The notes beneath the pieces were generated by a model. It searched no databases, was not told where the DNA came from, and saw only the letters and a list, made by a program, of their open reading frames with translations. 64,000 bases of DNA from Clavelina lepadiformis. Its lineage: Eukaryota > Chordata > Ascidiacea > Aplousobranchia > Clavelinidae. This document shows positions 37,601 to 59,323 of the stretch, in pieces. The stretch is from the NCBI RefSeq assembly GCF_947623445.1, contig NC_135241.1, forward strand, positions 22,818,501 through 22,882,500, given 5' to 3'. The position numbers and the translations under genes are program-made. Numbering within the stretch: the first letter of the stretch is position 1; each line of letters starts with the position of its first letter.

Positions 37601-40600
37601 CTTGTGGTATCGGCGTGGAAACAAGATCACGAAGCTGTGGAACGGGATGCAAAATTTTAGAACACCGAGAGTGCATTCAACAAAAAAACTGCCCGTGAGT
37701 GTGTGTTGGACAAAGTAAAAAGTTTGTGTTGACTACATCTTTAAAACCAGATTTAGATAATTCTTCTTGTCATCAGTATAATATTTCAGACAATCTACTG
37801 GGGCACATACTTTCACTTACTTTTTAATAATATTTAATATACTTCTGATACATTTTACAAGGATTCTCATCATGTATATTGTTTCATGACTGTCGTGGTT
37901 AACCGCGTGTTTTGAAGTTGTTCATTTGAAGTGTGCTAGTCATATGTTCTTACAAAAAGAATTTTCTATTTAGATGTGATTGCTGCAGAGACAGAGATTC
38001 AAATTGCGTAAATTGGCGATGCGATTTTTTTGGTTCAACGTACAGAAATCGCTGCCGTAAAACCTGTGGTAACTGTGGTGGATGCCCTTGCCGTGAGTAT
38101 TCGGTGTAGCAATAACGATACATGCCACACAATTATAAGACCATAATCACTCAAAATACTTTTTGTTATACACCAGGCAACAATCGAGCTGTTTACGGTG
38201 ATTATGGCCCATGGACTGACTGCACTGTGGCCTGTGGCGGCAGTGGCGTGCAATATCGATACCGTGATTGCAACAGAAGAGGAGGATGCTCTGGACCATT
38301 TTTTGAACAACAAAGCTGTGGTATGGGTTTTTGCCCAGGAGACGAAGGTTGGTTCGGAAAGTATTTGTGAAAGTTAAAATATGAATTTCTTCACAAGTAC
38401 TGTGGCTCTATTCGTCTACAAAAACGCTAAAAAAGTGTCATGAATGTGAAAGTGACGTAGACAGTCGAGATTTTGATTTTAAGTTTTAAACTAAATCGAA
38501 TTCAAAACTCAATAACGATCATTAAAACCATTTTCAAGAATGGGGAGAATGGCGGGATGTTGGCAGCTGCAGTGAAACTTGTGGCGGTGGAAACATTGAT
38601 CAGGAAAGAGATTGTCTTACCGGGAATAACTGCAATGGAGATAGAACAAGACAAATTTCATGCAATGCACAACCTTGTCCGGGTATTTCTTTGAGATTCA
38701 AATTTCAACAGTTTTTGACAGTCATATATTTCAGTGTTGTAATTACTCAAGAATCTGTTTAACTTGAGACAGAAGGAGTTACATTTTGTCACGCTTGACT
38801 TGACTTAAGTCAGAGTCTAAAACAAATAAAAACCAGACTATTTCGGAGAAAACCGTAATGTTATGATAACCAACTTAACACAATGCATGGTGTGCCATCA
38901 GGAAACTTTTTAACTTAAATCAATTTACTTGACTGAACTTAATTTGACTCGATTTTGTGTTAGTCATAAAAAATGGCTTGGTTATAACACTGTTATATTT
39001 ACTGTGAAATTATTCTAGATTTATCTGATTCAGTTTAATATGGAATTTCTTTTGACATTTTTCCAGAATGGGGTCCATGGCAGAACCAAGGAACTTGCAG
39101 CGAACCTTGTGGCGGTGGAATGATCACTCAGACAAGAACCTGCATAACTGGAAATGATTGTGTTGGACAAGCCATGCAACAAGTTCCTTGCAATGAAGAG
39201 CTATGTCCAGGTGTGTTCATGGCTTCTTTGTGTTACTTTTATTTTCTCATTCCTTCCGCTTTTCGCTTCATTCCGCTTTTCTGTTTAACGGTGTTGCTGT
39301 TGGTAATCGGAGGTGTAGGTTTTGAAATACTGGTAATTTAGACAAAGTTTTTGACAAAAAAATGCTCGCGGGTGATAATTTCAGTGACTTCTGCTAAATT
39401 TATGTTGTGTGAATCTTTTCTTAGTTTAAAGATTGCTATTTTGTTATCACACAGTTGTAGAAACACCATTTTTTTCATGGTTAATTTGACATGTTCTTTC
39501 GTTTTTATGAAGTTGGTTAACTTAATTAGAAATCAGTAATTACCAGCGCCGGTTAAGTCACTTCATGTTAATTGAAGTTTTGTGTTAAGAAAAGTCGAGC
39601 TCATAAGCTTTCAATGTATTTCGCAAAACAGCTGTGCAAGCTGTAATAGTTACTCAATTTTTTTTGGACAGATATGTTTCAATGACTGTAGTCATGGCTT
39701 CGTTTAATATTAACCAGGCCTGGTGAGCGCATTTACCATCTGTTCATAATTCATCAGTTTTATGACTATTCAAGTGATTTCCTTTTCAACTTAAGTTAAA
39801 ATTCAAAACTCGATAACGATCATTAAAACCATTTTCAAGATTGGGGAGAATGGCGTAATGTTGGCAGCTGCAGTGAAACTTGTGGCGGTGGAAACATCGA
39901 TCAGGAAAGAGATTGTCTTACTGGGAATAACTGCAATGGAGATAGAACAAGACAAATTTCATGCAATGCACAACCTTGTCCGGGTATTTCTTTGAGATCC
40001 AAATTTTAACAGTTTCTGACAGTCACATATATAATTCAATTCTAAATTATTCTAGAATTGTCTAATTCAGTTTAATATGGAATTTCTTTTGCTATTTTTC
40101 CAGAATGGGATGAATGGAAGAATCAAGGAACTTGCAGCGAACCTTGTGGTGGTGGAATGATCACTCAGACAAGAACCTGCTTAAATGGACCGGGTTGTGC
40201 TGGAAAAACCACACAAGAAGTTCCTTGCAACGAAGATCCATGTCCAGGCATGTTCATAACAGTGTTGAATAAAATAATACAAATCTTGTAATATTAGTAG
40301 GATATCATTTATAAAAAAAGAAAACAGATTATACAACAGCCTTGCCTTGGGCCTTTGGGCTTTGCTGCCTAATGCTGGCACTTGTTCCTTATCATCAATA
40401 GTTCCCAGTTGGAAACCATCAAACCTTACATTCAAGAAAGAAATTGTCTGTGGATTGTTCAAGTTCTTATTTCAATGTCAATATACAATTAACTTTAGGA
40501 ATAGAATAATTCGTTTCATAGAGGAAATTGCTATGTTATGATGTCATAACTAAAATCTGAGTACCACCATTCACGCAAATTAAAAAATCTTTAAGATGTA

Positions 40601-43600
40601 AAGCAAAACATAGAAAGTTTTAATGGGACCAAATACTAAAAATAATAAATCCTATTATAAAAGTTATCAAATATAAGGCACAACTAGTAAAAAAACAGAG
40701 CTTTGTTGTCTGCCGACGTTTCATTAACCCATTCGGGTTAACTTCATGGAGGCAAGGAAGTTAAATAGACAATAAGGTTCTGTTTTCATCAGTTGTGCCT
40801 TGTGTTTGATGATTATTACGCCTGGTGGTGACCATAGTATATCATTGTAAAAGATTAACACGGGGAACAATTCAACATATCCAGTAATATAAATTATTTT
40901 CTATGTCATTAATATTTCCACAAATGTTTCACTCATATTGTCACGCAGATCATGGAGAAAATTTACTCAACTAATAAGCTTCCACAAATGCTGTGGAGTC
41001 CGAACCAAATAAAATTGACTTTTCTGATTCCAATTTCTTTATTTTTTCACGGCTTAGACTCTTGTATTCACTTAGACTAAGTGATTAGACTTTAAATTTA
41101 AAATTACGTTAAAGTTCAAAACTCAAAAAGGAATATTAACAAACTTTTCAAGAATGGGGAGAATGGCGTAATGTTGGCAGCTGTAGTGAAACTTGTGGCG
41201 GTGGAAACATTGATCAGGAAAGAGATTGTCTTACCGGGAACAACTGCAATGGAGATAGAACAAGACAAATTTCATGCAATACACAACCTTGTCCAGGTAT
41301 TTCTTTGAGATTCAAATTTCAACAGTTTTTGACAGTCACATATTTAATTTTAAATTATTCTAGAATTGTCTAATTCAGTTTAATATGGAATTTCTTTTGA
41401 CACTTTTCCAGAATGGGACGAATGGCAGAACCAAGGAACTTGCAGCGAACCTTGTGGTGGTGGAATGATCACTCAGACAAGAACCTGCTTAAATGGACCG
41501 GGTTGTACAGGAGAAACCACACAAGAAGTTCCTTGCAACGAAGATCCATGTCCAGGCATGTTCATAACAGTGTCGAGTAACTTTGTTTTAAATCACCACA
41601 GCAGTGTATCTACCACTAATTTTGAGCGTGGTAAAATGAGGTCTGAGCACATAGGTTGAATTTTAGCAGCGTTTTACCAAGTTAATGACGGCTTCGGGCA
41701 TTGCTGACACTTATTTTTCTATCACCTGTACTTATGAATAGTTCCCAGTATGGCATGCAACCTATTCAACAGTTGTGTTATTTAGAAAGTTCATCCGTTT
41801 GAAATTTGCGACTGCAACTTGTGTGTCAAACGGTTCTTCCTAACCTTTCATAGATCGGGGGCGATCTCCGATTGGTAGGTTAAGTGTCTGCGTCAATAAA
41901 CCCCACTTGACCTGCCTTCCATGAAGGCTACGTGTCCTTCTCTGCCAGCACTAACTACAGACAAACAGTAGGATAAATCTCAAACTTAAACGTTTATTGA
42001 AACTAGTGAAACATAACGCATTCTTTGACATTGCTTCAGCGCAAGGATTCATGTAACACGCCAATGGTTATTATATTTGGGGAGTGCGTTGAGAAATTCG
42101 AAAATGTAAAGAGATACACGTAGTGCCATGTGGCGCTAAAAGCCAACGTTTTAACAACTATTCACTTTTTTCAGAAGTAGAACTCGCTCAAGCGCCTATT
42201 TTTATTATTGGGCAGATTACTGTCCGAGAAACGAAGCTAAAACTTGAAAGAAAACATTTCACGGTCGTTAGGAATTTTGAAGTTACGTTACGCTTGATAA
42301 TGAAGTTGTAAACATCACGAAAAATAGGCACAGTGACCTGCAGGCTGCTGTTGTCAACACATCTGTCTTAGACGATTGTAATTTGTTCGTTCACCCTTCA
42401 AAATTCTTTTCGTCCTCTGGGTTGTTGGCCCAGTTGGGAATTTAACAGAGTGAGGAACCAGCTCTGTGTTGAAATTGTACAAAGACTTTTTAAGCCAGAG
42501 GAGAAAAGACTTTCTCTGAAGCTATTTTGAAATTTTGCGGAAATTACAGTATTTCATCGATAAATATTTCATGTTTATATTTTGCGTGATCTATCAGAAT
42601 GGGATCGATGGCAGAAACAAGGAACTTGCAGCGAGACTTGTGGTGGTGGAATGATCACTCAGACAAGAACCTGCTTAAATGGACCGGGTTGTGCAGGAAA
42701 AAACACACAAGAAGTCTCTTGCAATGAACAGCCTTGTCAAAGTAAATGTGTTATATTGACTGACTTTGTTCCATGTTAGTGGTTCTTAGCAGGGTCATCA
42801 GTGAAAAATGTGGGGCCTTTAAGAAGAAGTGTTAAAACGCTTTTTATTATACCTTGTTTTGTAGATGGCCCAAACGAAGGGTCCCCATATTTTAAAGAAT
42901 TGTAGTCCCCGTAGCAGAAAAGGTTAAGAACCATTGCTCTATGCTATATCCGGAACAAATTTACGATTTCTTTATGTGTAATTTTTATCTAACTATTTTA
43001 GTGAAAGTTAACGAGTGCACCAAAATATGGCCCACTGTAGTAGAGCACTGTGTCTGCGGTAATTACATGCTATGAAGCTGTAAACTGCAAAGTTTGACGT
43101 TGAAAAAAACTTATCCTGTTTGTAAATCAGGTGTCTAGTTTAAATGTGCCCCACAAAATAGGAAATGTCAACAAACCAAAACATTATTGTTGTAGTTTTA
43201 TGATTGCTTATTAATGCGGATTAGTTAATTACGTTTGCTGATGTCGGTTAAGTCCAAGTTATGGTGACCAAGGTTAATATTGATAAATTCTGCCGTATTC
43301 ATAAGTGTTGGTAGATTGCAAAACTCACCTGAAATAAATGTGAATTGTCATCATTGTTCATATCCAATTGGATCACGTGAATTCTTCTACGTAGACTCGG
43401 GTTGGAGTGATTGGACTCCCTATAGCCCCTGTGACGTCACTTGCGGAAGAGGTGTACGAGTTAGGACACGAGTTTGCCAAGGGACCTGTCCAGGTGGAAA
43501 GACTGAGGAACGGCAGGAAATAACTTGCACCATACCAACAGTGTGCCCGTATGTCTTGTAGAATACCGCTAGTAGATTGTGCAGGCACTGTCTTGTTTAG

Positions 43601-46600
43601 GTTTGACCTTGGCGACTGATGAGGAATGTTTAGAGACTGTTGCTGTCAACGAGTAACTGCTAGTTCCCTGCTATAGCTTTAGGAGTAGTATGAGCTTAAT
43701 ATAGATTTGAAATGACCATTAAGGAAATTAAAAGTGCCGTTTCGGTCCCTACAAAATCACCTTGAAAAAACACTGGAAGCAGCTACTAAGTGAAGTCAGG
43801 CAAAAATGCTGCTTTTTCATCAATCTCTGTACACAGGTGTTCGTGTGACAATGGCGGAACAACGTCCTGTGAAGACGGTGCAGGCTGGTGCTCGAGTTTG
43901 GCCACTCCTGCGTCCGGTTACTGCAACAAACCGGGTGGAGCACTGTTAGACTTCTGCAAACTGTCTTGCAGAAATTGCGGTTCTCAAGGATGCACTTGCG
44001 GTAAGGGAATTCGTAGCAAGCAACTCCCACAGTTTGACTCACTTGTTTCCTCGCTGCTGTAACACTTGCCAAACTTTGTTCGTGGTTTTAGTCATTTGTT
44101 TGTGGCTGTCAAAGTACTGTTGTCTTATATATGTAAAAATGTTTTACCTCGTGTAATTGTGTAAGTGCTTTAAGGTGTTAATGGCGTTTTATGTGAAAAG
44201 TCAAACTCGTAAAATATTAAACTAGGCACCTGGAATGAATGGCAAGCATCAGCTTGCACTGCTGCATGTGGTCCCGGCACTATAATGCGCACCAGATCAT
44301 GCCCCAACGGACTGGTTTGTGACGGACCCGATGCTGATACAGTTGAATGCAATAATGGACCTTGTAACGCAGGTATCATCAGTCAAAGCATGCGACCAAA
44401 TGTACTTTGCAGTGATAGGCTGTAAGTCAACCCAGCGACAAGCAGTAGTTGAAGAACGCGCTATAAATAGTGTCAAAATGTACGCAGATGGAAGTTGGAG
44501 CGAATGGGGTTCGTGTTCGCGCCCGTGTGGTAGAGGAACACAAACCAGGGTGCGAGACTGCTCTTCTGGAAGCCCGTGCCAAGGCCAGCAATCTGTGCAG
44601 GAGAGATATTGCAACGAGGAAGCATGCGACAGTAAGTTATCGCGCATTAGACTTCATATCACATAACAACTCACATATAGCAGTAAGGACTTAACGTATG
44701 TGACAGTGATGATGGTTCTGATACGACACCGAACGCTGTTTTTGATAATGGTGCACAATCAAGAAACACAAAGCGTGAACCATTTTGTGCCCCCCAGATA
44801 CCCTGTCGACCTGGACGTCGTGGAGTGCGTGTGACCAACAATGTGGACCAGGAGAACAACGCAAGACCCGCAGTTGCCGTGGCAACAACTGCGGAAACGT
44901 GGCCACCGTTTTAAAGAGGGGCTGCAACCAAGGACAGTGCAGCGGTAAAGTCCTTTAGCATGTTCTGCGTCACATCCTGTAGCCGCCAACTTAAGTGACT
45001 AACTTTGTTTGCTTCGCATAAACTTGCGACTATAAATAGGACTGAATTAGAACTTGCGCCATTAATTACAGCCTACCGCAACTTAACCGTTTTCTTTAGT
45101 CTCTAACAGATGGACCGAATGCTCACGCAGTTGCGGAGATGGCTCAAGAATGCAGGTTGATAGCAACGGCAGAATCACCAATACTGAAGATTGTAACAAC
45201 GGCGCCTGCCCACAAGGTAACTGATTGTTTGAGTCTTCAGGAAGTCCCGACACCTTCTTTTGACAACGACCATGATAACTACAATAACTTTACATTGGTT
45301 ATTTTTTGGTTGATTATTTTTATTTTTTATTATATATATATTTTTTTTGTAAAATATTCTATAAAAACTGGGAATGTTTGCCATATTCTTGCAAAACGAA
45401 TCACACAGATATCTACGCATTATACCTTTACAAACGCACATTACTTACACATTACAACAATTTGATATCAGTACCAACAGGCATCGTTATAGGACGTACA
45501 AAATAACCCAACAAGTCACATTGACTTTCAGCGGAATGTACCAATCCATTCTTCATGCGATACAAAGCCCGTAGAACAGAATGCTGCGAGTCCAAAGGTG
45601 GCCAAGAGTGTGGGATAAACGGCCTGCAGGGACGTATTGTGGGCGGAGTGCGGTCCGTGGAACGACAGTGGCCATGGATGGTAAGAAATGACTCGCAATA
45701 CGCTAATAGCTTGAGTCATACACAAAGTAACAGAACTCGTGGGCGTATTTCTTTGTATTGGTGGAAGTGTTTATAACATGAACATTTCATAGGAACTTAG
45801 TTTAATCGGATGAACAATCGCACCAAATGTACTTTCTCAACTTGTATAGTTAAGCTACAGACAATTTTGTATGTCTTTGTTTATTTCAAATAATTGGCAC
45901 AGCAGTTAAAAAAAATCATCCCTGGCAGGTTCTTCTTAACCCAACCCCGAATACAATTTGCGGTGGAAACCTGATCAGCAACCGGCACGTTCTAAGCGCA
46001 GCTCACTGCTTCAGGTAACAGCTATGCAAGTGTAACGACTTGGTTAGGCCACGACAAGAGTTGTGGAACTCTACTTAAAGTTCTGGCAATTCTTATTTCG
46101 TGCTGTTCAACGGTTTGCGAGAACTAAGCGTGTCGTATGATTTATCGCAGTGGAATCAGTCATTCCAACATCATTGCAAAATTCGGACTTATAAGTCGGT
46201 ACGACACGCCGAACGCGCAAAGACGGGTCTCTAGGGTTCATATTCATCCGAATTATGATTTCCCATTCCACGATATCGCAATGTTAGAGGTGAGTTAATC
46301 AAAACCATTGGCATCGAAAGACTAAAGCTTATTTTTGTGGATCAGTTAATCGCGTGTATAGACGCAACACAGCCTGGAACAATCAGAATAATAACAACTT
46401 GATCGTTGGAGAAGCATGCAGCCTACTCACATTATAAAACCGCATTCAAACTTTTTTAGCTTGAAACTCCAGTCCAGTTTAGTGACACGGTCAAGCCAAT
46501 ATGTCTGCCATTTGGTGAAACGACTCCTGATGACGTGATTTGTTCAGCCGCCGGATGGGGGTTGAGTAAGTGTTCATCTGTCGTCAGAGACATCTTAAAA

Positions 46601-47351
46601 TTCCATAAAACGGTTTCAGGTCGCTTCAAACCACGGACGATTAAACCTAAGACGACCCCACCAATATTTGTGGGTTGAATAATTAATCCTTGGGTTGAAC
46701 TGACCGACCACCATATAAAACACTTCCTTGTATTATTTGAATAAACGTACTTCTGTTAACAGCGCAATTACTCGGCGGTGGAGACGCAGCCAACGATCTT
46801 GAAGAAGTAGAATTACGTACTTTGCCTTTCGGAGTCTGCCAGAGAGCTTATTCCTCGAGTCTCCCTACCGGTAGAAACCCGGACCGTGGCATGATATGCG
46901 CGGGAAAAATATCCGGGGGAGTGGACTCCTGCAATGTAAGTCGGTTTTGTTTTTTAAACACACGTGTAATCAAATTGCGTCAAAGGTTGGAAAGCACCTT
47001 ATCAGACTTTTCATTTCTGCGCATTATCCGCTGCATGTTCACTTCGAACATCTAGTTTGGATTTTTGATCATGCAGGGTTTACTGTTTGTTTATTTAACC
47101 TGTAGCCAATACACCGAATTTTCTTCTACCAGGGGGACAGCGGAGGGCCGCTTATGTGTCAACGCTGCAGCCAATGTAACTGGTACCTGGCCGGGTTGAC
47201 ATCGTTTGGCGACCGAAGATGCGGAATCGCGGACAGACCGGGCGTTTACACTCGAATATCAAAATACGAAAGCTGGATAGCAAGCATAGTCCCGCAAAAT
47301 GAATTTCCAGAGCCGACCTCCAATTCGTACGTTGACAGTTCGTGCACGTAA
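31645..47351 (+). CDS. Protease D: giant TSP1-array trypsin-like serine protease (23 TSP1)
   Basis: Thirty-four exons sum to 1602 residues in frame. Tail exons 1-22: 31645-31723, 32694-32828, 34257-34389, 34575-34705, 34882-35043, 35136-35279, 35400-35529, 35808-35926, 36011-36181, 36291-36434, 36738-36881, 37301-37444, 37565-37694, 37974-38092, 38177-38347, 38539-38682, 39067-39210, 39840-39983, 40104-40247, 41153-41296, 41412-41555, 42598-42741. Tail exons 23-28: 43395-43548, 43837-44000, 44226-44372, 44488-44631, 44798-44944, 45100-45216. A signal peptide (1-26) is followed by 23 TSP1 and 4 ShK-like modules, then the connector and protease (listed separately). Many TSP1 exons are exactly 144 bases with phases 1-1, which allows frame-safe gain and loss. 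The array contains a recent tandem duplication. The introns after 40247 and 41555 use GC donors. A very long adhesive arm on a protease is unusual; matrix or clot anchoring is a guess. Confidence 0.87.
33540..33710 (+). repeat. Dispersed SINE-like repeat, family 2, copy 1 (intron of protease D)
   Basis: Closely similar to 57409-57570 in the same orientation. Shared blocks include 'gctttgccactttttc', 'ctcgtgagcatgtgttt', 'tgctataactacaacggtt' and 'atggcgaaaaataaaca'. The A-rich end and short length suggest a SINE. Confidence 0.75.
35136..38347 (+). repeat. Tandem duplication of a four-exon block within protease D
   Basis: Exons at 35136, 35400, 35808 and 36011 recur at 37301, 37565, 37974 and 38177 with constant offsets of 2165-2166 bases. 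Exons and the introns between them are nearly identical, for example the intron after 35279 and that after 37444. Two 144-base TSP1 exons (36291 and 36738) lie between the blocks. The pattern fits recent unequal crossing-over. Confidence 0.93.
40675..40801. mobile_element. Foldback or MITE-like element in an intron of protease D
   Basis: The ends are inverted repeats: AAGGCACAACTAGT on the left against AAGGCACAACTGAT read inward from the right, both followed by an AAAACAGA block and then a TTGTCT motif. The centre holds 'gacgtttcattaaccc' and a 'gggttaa' palindrome. No clear target duplication was seen. Confidence 0.6.
42777..42936. mobile_element. Possible degraded hAT MITE in an intron of protease D
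   Basis: The left end TAGTGGTTCTTAGCA is matched by CAATGGTTCTTAACC read inward from the right. The flanking octamers agree at five of eight positions. It resembles a worn non-autonomous hAT copy of about 160 bp. Confidence 0.4.
45532..47351 (+). other. Connector and trypsin domain exons of protease D
   Basis: Six exons: 45532-45680, 45929-46014, 46151-46289, 46460-46565, 46763-46935 and 47133-47351. The connector has Cys, MRYK, CC and CG before the activation site GR-IVGG (about residue 1345). His is in LSAAHC, Asp in HDIAMLE and Ser in GDSGGP; Asp189 is in VDSCNGDS and Gly226 in PGVYT. All trypsin residues are intact. The C-terminal tail is longer than in the other four and ends DSSCT. Confidence 0.9.
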
Positions 47352-48758
47352 TCGTCGTCGTTTCGGGGAATACCCTGTACGAATATTCTACAGTTCCGGG
47401 CCTCGACAAAGTCTTTTTTGTGCAGTATGATTTCTTTCGTTTCTTTTCATTGCAAAATGCGAAGTCGTTCATAACCTTAATTGCTCACAATACATTACCT
47501 TATTGACACATTGATAGCACATAACGTAATAGCCGGAGCTTACCTATTAGCGTAAACGTATTTGCCTATTGGATTCTTTTCCTTCCTTTTATTTTCATTT
47601 TGCGCATCACCGTCTATTGTTGACGATTGTTGTGTGTTTGCGTACAGATTGCAATTTATTCAGAACCATCAGTGTCGAATTGTATATGTGGCAGAATCGT
47701 CAACTTTTTTAACGATTTTCATGGAAATTATGGCGCGAATATCGGCAAAACAAACCGTCAAGGGTTAAAATATCGGCTTTGGCAAAAAGTTGACACGCGC
47801 TGTTAAACCACAACAGCAGGTTATAGGGAGAGGTAAAAAACGTTCGCGTCATCAGTTCTTTCAGGATGAAATTAGCAATTTATTCGTCAAACACATGCGG
47901 TCGGTTTAGTTCGACCTTTCAGTCACACGAAGCGCTCTATTTTCAAAACATTTTGATCACGTTGAACAAAGCACGATGAAATGATTAAAATAAGCCACTT
48001 TTAAAACAAGAGGATAATTAGTTAATTACCCTTAGTCCCTTGCTTACTTTGAATCGTTTCAAATCCAAATCATAAATCAGGCTTAATCTAAGGTCGCCAT
48101 TTCACGTTGGTTACATAACCCCACTCGGTGTCACGAACGCGACGTTTGCAAATTGTTTTCGAGAATAGGAATTCACTTGATTTCGTAATTTTCTCGCAAT
48201 AACGTTAAACGTGTCCTGGAGCAGCCATCGCTGTTTATATTTAAACACGAAAGCGGGATCCGGGAATTTACCAGGATTATAATTTCTTAAAGAATGTACT
48301 ATCTTAAGCATGAGCCTTTACTTTCAAAATCTTCTCGGACGTAGATTTTGCAAGGATAAGCAGAGTTCGAAGCAAGGCAGCAATTCAGTATTGGCTGTAG
48401 CAGACTTTAATATCTTGTGCCGTGTAGTCATAGACAAAGTCAAGTATATGTTGTTGGACAAAAGCCTTTTGCAAAAGAAGCTCAAACGTTGACATGGCCA
48501 CTCCGGAAATGCTTTGTTTAAAAAATAGGCTTTATCGTAGCGGACAAAGCCGTTCGTCGTTAAATAACTTCTATACATGAACGTGGTAAAAGTCAACAAG
48601 TGTATAACAGTTATTGCCGTGAATTTCAAAAGCGCATTTGCCAAATCAGATTGAGAAAATTTGGTTTCATTGTAAGCATAAGATTTAACAGTTTTTGTGT
48701 TATCAAACATGGTGAATTGTGGATTGCAGTCGGTTGCTAATTAGGACATTCAGATACA
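47352..48758. other. Intergenic region between proteases D and E
   Basis: About 1.4 kb with no supported exon. A 128-codon minus-strand open frame (48324-48710) shows no domain or splice support and was rejected. The promoter of protease E should lie at the right end. Confidence 0.5.
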
Positions 48759-57231
<8,473 letters not shown>

Positions 57232-57264
57232 AGGGTGCGTCGTCGAAGTGGTTATTTATGAAAT

Positions 57265-57270
57265 AATAAA
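57265..57270 (+). terminator. Polyadenylation signal AATAAA, protease E
   Basis: AATAAA lies 34 bases after the TGA stop of protease E, implying a very short 3' untranslated region. Confidence 0.6.
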
Positions 57271-57408
57271 ATCTCTCACCGTTTTAATTACCAGTTACTA
57301 TAAACTTAATTGAGTGCAGTTTATGAAAAAGGTTTGTTTTCAGGCTTCACGTTCCGCCAAGTTTTGTTGCTTGTTATCATACGAAAAAATTTGGGTTTGT
57401 TGACCATG

Positions 57409-57570
57409 CTAACCTACCACCTTATAGCATAATTATTGCTATCTTGCCAGTTTTAGGCAGTTGGGCTTTGCCACTTTTTCCTGCTCGTGAGCATGTGTTT
57501 CCTTGTGCTATAACTACAACGGTTAGCATCGTAACTTCCGCTCCGCACAGTCAATGGCGAAAAATAAACA
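57409..57570 (+). repeat. Dispersed SINE-like repeat, family 2, copy 2
   Basis: Same family and orientation as 33540-33710, with long identical blocks through the middle and the same A-rich end. Confidence 0.75.
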
Positions 57571-59323
57571 CTACAATTCAACTGTTGTAAAGTTCTGCCG
57601 TTGGATACCTTTCTCAATAAACCCGCTTTCCTTCATGGTCGTGTTTTATTTGCAAATAAGATTATTTCTCCAACAAAAACGTTATTTATTCACACCAAGC
57701 GGTGAAGTTGACAAATTACGCAATTGTCCGTTGTTTGGAAGTTTGAGTTCGTTTATGCCAAAGTGATGATGGCACGTTTATTTGAACGTGTATGTGACGT
57801 CATACTGGAGACTCTGCCATATAGGTAGCTCTCATTCACATTAAAGCAGAAAGTATAGTATCTTAGCATGGAGCTTCTGTGCGAAAAAGTGCGGTTTAAA
57901 GACACCTATTACTTGCATAGCGATTATGAGCAATTATAAGATACAGGGCTAATTTAAGCCTTATACTGGATGTAAAATTACATTTCTATGCAATCCGCAA
58001 TGATATAAAGTTTGAATTTATCATACATTTGATTTTGTTTCCCAGTCATTTCAGATTGTGTGGATATTTGCATCACCAAGCACCAACTCAAGTGTTTTGC
58101 CTTGAAAAATGCCGATGTACATATGGACGATAATATAATTAACGAAGCAAGTTAATAAAAAAAATTCCTGACATTGTTAGATATTGATATTCAATAATTA
58201 CATAGCACTCTACAAAAAATTTTTATTTAAAACAATGTTTTAAAACTTTAGTACCGGTAATGCGTTACCTAATGTCAGCTTTAACAGAAAGATGACAAGA
58301 AACTGGTTTTCCAACACCTCAAGACGTTGCGGTTGAATGAGTTTCTGACATCAACACCCATTGGTAAAAATTTGTCAAATAGAGCTTTCCCAAAAAATGT
58401 TAAAATGAAATTAAATTACAGGCAATTTACTGCAGATTAGCAAAAGGGCGTGATTACCTTACGCACTACTGGTATTCCAAGCACAGTTTCTATTTAGGGA
58501 CTTAGATAGGTCAATACAGGCAGGTCTACTCAGAAATAGCTTTAGTTTGAAGACATTTTAAAGTATATTATATGATGCACTCATTATACATTTTTACATG
58601 ACACCATAAGGTAAAATACAGACAAAACTGTTTTAATGCGCCAATACCACATTTTGAATAAGTACCTAAACCATCAAGATGCTCGAGTACGAGTTCTTTG
58701 CATCCTTTAACAAGTTTGGATGCCACAATAAAAAAAATAATTAAAGGAGTCTATACCTAAAGGCATTAATAAACAAGTACTTGAGTACCACTGATGAGCT
58801 AAAAAATTGAAACTTGAGTGAAGCAGGTCAGCAAACAGAAACAAGGTTTGGTGACATCCATGATAATGACATAACCTCTACCATCCCAGATTGATGGCGA
58901 TGAGAATAGGATATAATGACCAACTTCAAGTTTTATGGCTACAGAGATGAAATATTAAACTACTCAGATAACACTAACTTTTCATCCAATTTTAAATAGG
59001 CCTACTCAAAACCGGTCAAATATTAGCTTTTATCTAAATGCAACAGCATATGAATTGGTGAACAAAATCACAAATGTTTGTAAGATTGTTGTAAGTATTT
59101 TACATTCTTACAGTTGCCCATAGCAAACTCACACAGTCAGTATACATCACAAAAAAACACTGTTGTTACCTGATCACCAGGAAAAGCTTTCTTAGAAGTA
59201 ATGAAATTACACACATATGTTATCTTGTTTAGAAACAAAAAGACACAAAGTTTTCAACTCAAAACACGGGTAAACTTATAAACATGCAAGCTAATACTCT
59301 CACAAGAACAGAAAAAACACAAG

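Larger units (their letters stand above)
57232..59323. other. Region between protease E and the GDPD-like gene
   Basis: About 2.1 kb without supported exons. It contains a copy of dispersed repeat family 2 (57409-57570). The right part is probably the 3' untranslated region of the convergent minus-strand GDPD-like gene; an AATAAA on the minus strand lies near 58225. Confidence 0.5.

Noticed and set aside
48324-48710. 128-codon minus-strand open frame between proteases D and E
   Set aside because: No domain, no signal peptide and no supporting exon structure; probably chance.
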